From NCBI GenBank assembly GCA_963972195.1, contig CAXATH010000011.1:1-64000 (forward strand): DNA of 64,000 bases, in the 5' to 3' direction. This document shows positions 59,486 to 64,000 of this stretch, piece by piece (the first letter of the stretch is position 1; the number at the start of each line of letters is the position of its first letter). This stretch comes from Litorimonas sp963972195 (lineage in GTDB: Bacteria > Pseudomonadota > Alphaproteobacteria > Caulobacterales > Maricaulaceae). The notes under the pieces were generated by a model. The model did not search any database, was not told where the DNA came from, and was given only the letters and a program-made list of their open reading frames with translations. Position numbers and translations under genes: made by a program.

Positions 59486-60942
59486 TAGCTCGGCATTGAA
59501 TAGTTAGGCGCTTCACGCGCGATATGAACGTCGTGAACATGGCTTTCACGCAATCCCGCATTGGAGATTCTGACAAACTCCGCATTTTTGTGAAGGTCTT
59601 GGATAGTACGGGAGCCCGTATAGCCCATGGCAGCGCGAATGCCGCCGATGAGCTGATGAAGAATTGGGCCAACCGGGCCCTTATAAGCAATACGCCCCTC
59701 AATGCCTTCCGGCACGAGCTTCATGGAATCATTCACTTCTTTTTGGAAATACCGATCTGCGGAGCCTCTCGCCATGGCCGAAACGGACCCCATGCCGCGA
59801 TAGGATTTATAAGACCGCCCTTGATAAAGGAAGACCTCGCCCGGTGTCTCTTCGGCCCCTGCCAGAAGCGAGCCGACCATGGCGCATTCCGCGCCTGCGG
59901 CGAGGGCCTTGGCCATATCCCCGGAATATTTGATGCCTCCGTCCGCAATCACGGGAATGCCTGCTTTGTGCGCGACTGAACAGGCGTCCATGATAGCCGT
60001 TAGTTGCGGCACGCCGACACCGGCAACGACTCGCGTCGTGCAAATGGAGCCCGGCCCAATACCAACTTTAATGGCATCCGCCCCGGCCTCTATCAGGGCT
60101 TTGGCAGCGGCGGCTGTTGCGATGTTTCCTGCAATGATTTGTGCGTCAGGATAATCATCTTTTAACTGTTTGACGGTTTCCAAGACCTTGGAAGAATGTC
60201 CATGGGCCGTATCAATGACTACGGCGTCAGCGCCCGCTTCGATCAGAGCAACGGCCCTGTCATAACCTGCCTGCCCTACGGTTGAGGCAGCGGCAACTCT
60301 CAGACGGCCTTTTTCATCTTTGCAAGCGTTTGGAAAGTTCTCGGCCTTGTCCATGTCTTTCACGGTAATAAGCCCCACACAGTTATAGGCATCATCAACG
60401 ACCAGAAGCCGCTCAATTCTATGGGTGTGCAAAAGCGCCCTCGCCTCGGACTCTGATGCGCCTTCTTTGACAGTCACAAGCTCCGTGGTCATTAAGTCTT
60501 TCACAGAAACAGATGGATCATCCGCAAATCGGACGTCCCGGTTTGTTACAATGCCGACAAGTTTTCCGGTGGCTTCCACAACCGGAATGCCGGAAATTTT
60601 GTGATGAGTCACCAACGCGCGCAGATCAGCCAGAGTGGCATCCGGCCCAATAGTAATTGGGTTGACCACCATGCCGGACTCATACCGTTTGACCTTGCGA
60701 ACTTCCTCGGCCTGTTCTTCAATCGATAAATTACGGTGAATGACGCCAATTCCGCCGGTTTGGGCCATGGCAATGGCCAAAGGGGCTTCGGTGACAGTAT
60801 CCATAGCGGCGCTTACCAATGGAACATTGATTGTAATGGCTTTCGTCAGACGCGTTTTTAGGTTCGCATCAGCCGGTAAGATGTCAGAAGCCTGGGGCTG
60901 CAAAAGGACATCATCGAAGGTAAGCCCTTCTCGAATCTCCAT
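59485..60942 (-). CDS. guaB: Inosine-5'-monophosphate dehydrogenase
   Basis: Oxidises IMP to XMP, first committed GMP step. 485 residues. TIM barrel with LTFDDVLLQPQ start; two CBS domains inserted at residues ~95-215; the catalytic Cys loop GIGPGSICTTR; flap with YRGMGSVSAM; closing YTGSRTIQDL. It lies 86 bases downstream of rlmE. Coupled to MAPEG, rsmB-like and guaA in the order of GMP synthesis plus RNA modification. Confidence 0.97.
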   Translation of the reverse strand: MEIREGLTFDDVLLQPQASDILPADANLKTRLTKAITINVPLVSAAMDTVTEAPLAIAMAQTGGIGVIHRNLSIEEQAEEVRKVKRYESGMVVNPITIGPDATLADLRALVTHHKISGIPVVEATGKLVGIVTNRDVRFADDPSVSVKDLMTTELVTVKEGASESEARALLHTHRIERLLVVDDAYNCVGLITVKDMDKAENFPNACKDEKGRLRVAAASTVGQAGYDRAVALIEAGADAVVIDTAHGHSSKVLETVKQLKDDYPDAQIIAGNIATAAAAKALIEAGADAIKVGIGPGSICTTRVVAGVGVPQLTAIMDACSVAHKAGIPVIADGGIKYSGDMAKALAAGAECAMVGSLLAGAEETPGEVFLYQGRSYKSYRGMGSVSAMARGSADRYFQKEVNDSMKLVPEGIEGRIAYKGPVGPILHQLIGGIRAAMGYTGSRTIQDLHKNAEFVRISNAGLRESHVHDVHIAREAPNYSMPS

Positions 60943-61028
60943 GGGAGTCTCCTATCTCTTTTGCAGGCGGGCGTTATCAGAAATCTTCCCATGCCGCAAA
61001 GAGAAAACCGTAAGGGACTGTTAATAAA

Positions 61029-61790
61029 TCAATCCGTTTTGGGGTTTTGCAAGTTAAGAGCGACCAAATAAATTTCAGGACTGCCTTTTCTGGAAGATTC
61101 CGGCTTGAAGTGTTTCACGGTCTGAAATCTTGATTTTAGTTCTTTCAATAAACTCGATTCCGCTCCGCCTTGAAAAACCTTGGAGGCAAAATGACCGCCG
61201 GGACGCAATGTGCGCATGGCAAAATCTGCCGCCGCCTCGACGAGTGCGACCGTTTTAAGGTGATCTGTCTGCTTGTGTCCCGTCGTATTGGCCGCGAGGT
61301 CTGATAAAACCACATCCGGCGACGCCTCGAGATAGGATCTTATTTTGTCCGGCGCGTCGTCCGCCATGAAGTCGTATTCAATCAGGTCGGCCCCTGCGAC
61401 CATATCCACCGGGAGTATATCAATCCCGACAACCCGTTTCGCACCACGTTTTAAGGCAATCTGTACCCACCCGCCAGGGGCGCAGCCCAAATCTACGACC
61501 AAACTGTCATGCTTGAGAAGATTGAATTTATCGTCCAGCTCCTCGAGTTTGAAGGCTGCGCGGGACCGGTAGCCTTTAATTTGCGCTTCTCTGACAAACG
61601 GGTCGTTGATCTGTCTCTCGATCCAGAGCTTGGAGGAAATTTTTCGACCTCGCGCTGTTTTGACTTTTTTATGCATCATGCGGGTCGCATTATCATGCTC
61701 AGCCTTAGGCGTCCTGCGTCCCCGCTTTGGAGCCGTAGGCTTGCTGCCTGACATGCGGCGGGGACGATTCTCTTTTGGGGGCTTGCTCAT
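61029..61790 (-). CDS. rlmE: 23S rRNA 2'-O-methyltransferase RlmE (FtsJ)
   Basis: Methylates U2552 of 23S rRNA at the A-loop. 253 residues: a basic N-terminal extension of ~50 residues (RPRRMSG, RRTPKAEHD), then the methyltransferase core with SRAAFKLEELDDKF, VVDLGCAPGGWVQIAL, the catalytic-region DVVLSDLAANTTGHKQTDH and FASKVFQGGAESSLLKELKSRF. ATGA overlap with ppx, so the two are coupled. Confidence 0.93.
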   Translation of the reverse strand: MSKPPKENRPRRMSGSKPTAPKRGRRTPKAEHDNATRMMHKKVKTARGRKISSKLWIERQINDPFVREAQIKGYRSRAAFKLEELDDKFNLLKHDSLVVDLGCAPGGWVQIALKRGAKRVVGIDILPVDMVAGADLIEYDFMADDAPDKIRSYLEASPDVVLSDLAANTTGHKQTDHLKTVALVEAAADFAMRTLRPGGHFASKVFQGGAESSLLKELKSRFQTVKHFKPESSRKGSPEIYLVALNLQNPKTD

Positions 61791-62929
61791 TCTGCGGCCT
61801 CTGCTTCATCCGTGGGAGCTACATCGTCTTGTTGCGGCAAAGTCCGGATGGTTTGCTTGCGGTTCATCAATCCCATTAACATGCCTTCGCGCAATCCTCT
61901 ATCGGCAACACGTATCATCTTGCTCGGCCACATCTCGCAAACGACATCTGTGATTGCGCAGCCGGCCACTAGCAATTTCGCGCGGTCACGCCCGATACAG
62001 GGCTCTTTTGCCCGCTCTTCTGGACTACGGCTTGCCATGCTACGCGCGACCCGCACCGCATCGCGTGAACGGAACCAAAGTCCGTCAACTTTATCACGTC
62101 GGTAATATGGGAGCTTCAAGTGAATCCCTGCAAGAGAAGTAATAGTTCCCGACGTCCCAATTATATGCCCCTTCCCGTCTTCAAACGTGCGGGTAAAACG
62201 CGTGTCGCACCCTTTTTCCGCGATAGTCTCCCGGACTATTTGCTTCATATCTTCGTACCAGCTCTCGCGATCATCCGTTTCAGGGATACGCTCGGAAAGC
62301 GTGACAACACCAATCGGAAGTGACGCCCACGCGCTGATCGGGGGTCTATGGGTTTTCATTTCGTGATTGGGGTCGCGGAGTTTGCGGATATCCACCCAGC
62401 TCAATTCCGTGGAACCACCCCCTATATCTACGACAAGAGCAACGTCTTTGGTTGGGTCCACCAGATTGAGACATCCCATCACCGCCAAACGCGCCTCTAC
62501 ACGTGCGGAAATGATTTCCAATGCGATGCCGGTCTCTTCTTTTACACGGGTGAGAAAATGCTCTCCATTCCCAGCTCGTCGACACGCTTCTGTGGCAACG
62601 CAACGCCAGCGTTTGACATTTTTGGACTTCATTTTTCGAGCGCAAACGGACAAAGCGTCGACGGCGGCGTCCATACTTTGTTGAGAAAGCTGCCCCGAAG
62701 CCGCGAGTCCGTGGCCCAAGCGGACAACTTTAGAATAACTGTCGATTATCTGAAAGCCATGACTCAGTTCTTTTGCTATCAGAAGACGGCAATTATTCGT
62801 GCCCAAGTCTAAGGCAGCATATGTTGCGGGCTTCTCTCCGCTTCGTTTGCGGCGTCGCCCTGACCGTCTCCGTCGCTCATGGCCATTTGCCGATGAGGAG
62901 GCGGATCCGGACATATCTGGGTCCGGCAT
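61787..62929 (-). CDS. Ppx/GppA-family exopolyphosphatase
   Basis: A 380-residue ASKHA-fold phosphatase that removes phosphate from polyphosphate and/or pppGpp. After a basic, disordered N-terminus (~30 residues), phosphate-1 motif YAALDLGTNNCRLLIA, catalytic Glu region in ISARVEARLAV, phosphate-2 VVDIGGGSTELSW and the C-terminal half of the core. It lacks the C-terminal HD domain of longer GppA proteins. Coupled to rlmE by four bases. Confidence 0.88.
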   Translation of the reverse strand: MPDPDMSGSASSSANGHERRRRSGRRRKRSGEKPATYAALDLGTNNCRLLIAKELSHGFQIIDSYSKVVRLGHGLAASGQLSQQSMDAAVDALSVCARKMKSKNVKRWRCVATEACRRAGNGEHFLTRVKEETGIALEIISARVEARLAVMGCLNLVDPTKDVALVVDIGGGSTELSWVDIRKLRDPNHEMKTHRPPISAWASLPIGVVTLSERIPETDDRESWYEDMKQIVRETIAEKGCDTRFTRTFEDGKGHIIGTSGTITSLAGIHLKLPYYRRDKVDGLWFRSRDAVRVARSMASRSPEERAKEPCIGRDRAKLLVAGCAITDVVCEMWPSKMIRVADRGLREGMLMGLMNRKQTIRTLPQQDDVAPTDEAEAAE

Positions 62930-63062
62930 GGTCTGCTCTCTCTTTTGACAGGGTCGCTTCTGGCGAAAACCGAGCGCCGCGCTGTCTGTTCTCTCATACG
63001 CTAACGGATTAATTGCGCTCGGTAAATGTGAAAATGAAGATAGACCCTCTCCTTACCGAGCG

Positions 63063-64000
63063 TCAGTGAATATCAACATGATCCGAAAGCTGCGACCAGT
63101 CCGGCTCCGGGCGAAGAGCCTCCATCGCGTCGTGCTGTGAGAGAAAGATTTGCCCAGTTAGGTGATCGAGAAAGTTTGACCTGAACAATCGTTCTTTGAC
63201 GCGGCTTTGCATGTCCGAGAAATGAAGCTTCACACCAATCCGTTTCAGCCGTTTATTGACCTCGAATAAACTGGAAAGCGCGCTCGCATCTATCCGGCTT
63301 ACTGCTGTGCACATTAGAACCAAATCACGCATCTCAGGACTTTCCGAAATCAGATCTGAGACCCGTTCCTCAAGCGAACGGGCATTTGCATAATACAGAC
63401 TTTCATCAATGCGAAGGGTTTTGACCTCTTCATTGGTCTCTACAACAAACCGCGAAGCATCACGGTAATGTTCCGTTCCGGGAAACCGCCCGACTTCAGC
63501 GATATGAGGATGAAGGGTCTGGCGAATATGAAGCGCCATGGCCAAAATCACGCCAGCTAAAACGCCCCATTGCACGCCAAATATCAGAACGGATAAAAAT
63601 GTCGCCAAAGCCGTAATGCCATCGGCCCGACTATAGACCCAAGTGCGCCAAAGACTCTTGAAATCGAGAAGAGAGAGACAGGCAATAATGATCAGCGCCG
63701 CTAAGACAGCAAGCGGCAATGCTTTTAAAATGGGCGTCAGGAAAAGCGCCGTAAAGCCCATAAAGACCGCGACAATAACATTTACCAAAGGCGTCTTCCC
63801 ACCGGCCGAGGCATTGACCGCAGTTCGCGACATGCTGCCGTTGATTGGATACCCCCCTGTCATCCCAGCAACAAAATTTGCGCCACCCAGACCTAACAGT
63901 TCGCGGTTCATATCAAGCTTGGTTCTGTTCCGAGCAGCAAATTCCTGGCCCGTCGAACCGCTGTCCACGAAAGACACAACTGCAATGACGGCAGCCGGCA
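63063..64000 (-). CDS. SulP anion transporter with STAS domain, partial (C-terminal part)
   Basis: Runs off the right edge; 5' end missing. The visible ~310 residues cover the last transmembrane helices with SulP signatures (NRELLGLGGANFVAGMTGGYP, GSMSRTAVNASAGGKTPL) and a cytoplasmic STAS domain (about the last 130 residues, with VLMCTAVSRIDASAL). SulP proteins move sulfate, bicarbonate or dicarboxylates. The reading frame continues to base 64000 with no stop. Confidence 0.88.
   Translation of the reverse strand, partial: PAAVIAVVSFVDSGSTGQEFAARNRTKLDMNRELLGLGGANFVAGMTGGYPINGSMSRTAVNASAGGKTPLVNVIVAVFMGFTALFLTPILKALPLAVLAALIIIACLSLLDFKSLWRTWVYSRADGITALATFLSVLIFGVQWGVLAGVILAMALHIRQTLHPHIAEVGRFPGTEHYRDASRFVVETNEEVKTLRIDESLYYANARSLEERVSDLISESPEMRDLVLMCTAVSRIDASALSSLFEVNKRLKRIGVKLHFSDMQSRVKERLFRSNFLDHLTGQIFLSQHDAMEALRPEPDWSQLSDHVDIH

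Overview
The window is a dense, almost entirely chromosomal stretch of an alphaproteobacterium. Several neighbourhoods are, to my recollection, typical of that class: ubiK / lgt / MidA-type methyltransferase / pgeF; prs / rplY / pth / ychF; DUF1285 / CoA pyrophosphatase / cca divergent from moxR / DUF58 / DUF4159 / VWA; ppx / rlmE / guaB / MAPEG / rsmB-like / guaA; uvrC / pgsA; and queC / queE with a 14-residue spacer in the radical-SAM cluster. Moderate G+C, the protein style and the GH115 xylanolytic gene suggest a marine member of the Maricaulales/Hyphomonadaceae-Robiginitomaculaceae group, but genus and family are inference. No rRNA, tRNA, CRISPR array, insertion sequence, integrase or prophage gene was found.

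Layout. 1-5 kb: serS, an inverted pair of palindromic repeats, a tandem pair of DUF481 outer-membrane proteins, a SixA-type phosphatase with a translationally coupled 59-residue membrane protein, and a DoxX-like protein. 5-13.6 kb: gltX, nadE, a serine beta-lactamase-like hydrolase fused to a YciI domain, a Gfo/Idh oxidoreductase, HU, a membrane protein and class II DAHP synthase. 13.8-20.1 kb: a long minus-strand unit (small membrane protein, Ca/Na antiporter, QueD-like protein, pteridine-reductase-like SDR, folB, DUF2237, uvrC, a CDP-alcohol-transferase paralogue with a degenerate signature, pgsA). 20.2-24.6 kb: VOC protein, the potassium-binding protein Kbp, a structured non-coding gap, a CadC-like regulator with TPR repeats plus an unknown partner, and ubiK.

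24.7-43 kb: lipoprotein maturation (lgt), MidA-type methyltransferase, pgeF, prs, rplY, pth, ychF; then apt, a GST, cca, a NodB-type deacetylase, a CoA pyrophosphatase and DUF1285 on the minus strand; then the MoxR/DUF58/DUF4159/VWA operon. 43-50.5 kb: two envelope proteins, queE/queC, a small secreted protein, a leucine-dehydrogenase-type enzyme, cobT, a retropepsin-like protease, a TauE/SafE permease and dusA. 50.9-55.8 kb: a convergent pair, a sialate-O-acetylesterase-family SGNH esterase and a GH115 alpha-glucuronidase lipoprotein, which together look like a two-gene locus for decorated (acetylated, glucuronidated) xylan inserted between housekeeping genes. 56-63 kb: guaA, rsmB-like, MAPEG and guaB in overlapping order, then rlmE and ppx. 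The window ends inside a SulP transporter.

The points most worth a second look are a QueD-like protein without the catalytic Cys and the pterin-binding Glu sitting among folate-type genes; a PgsA paralogue keeping all four aspartates but not the rest of its signature; a beta-lactamase/YciI fusion; an apparent minus-strand structured RNA between kbp and the CadC-like gene; a CadC-TPR/unknown-protein pair; and palindromic operator candidates at the xylan and leucine-dehydrogenase genes. No clearly new multi-gene system was found. Many start codons were moved inward from the longest reading frame where a good ATG and ribosome-binding site exist.
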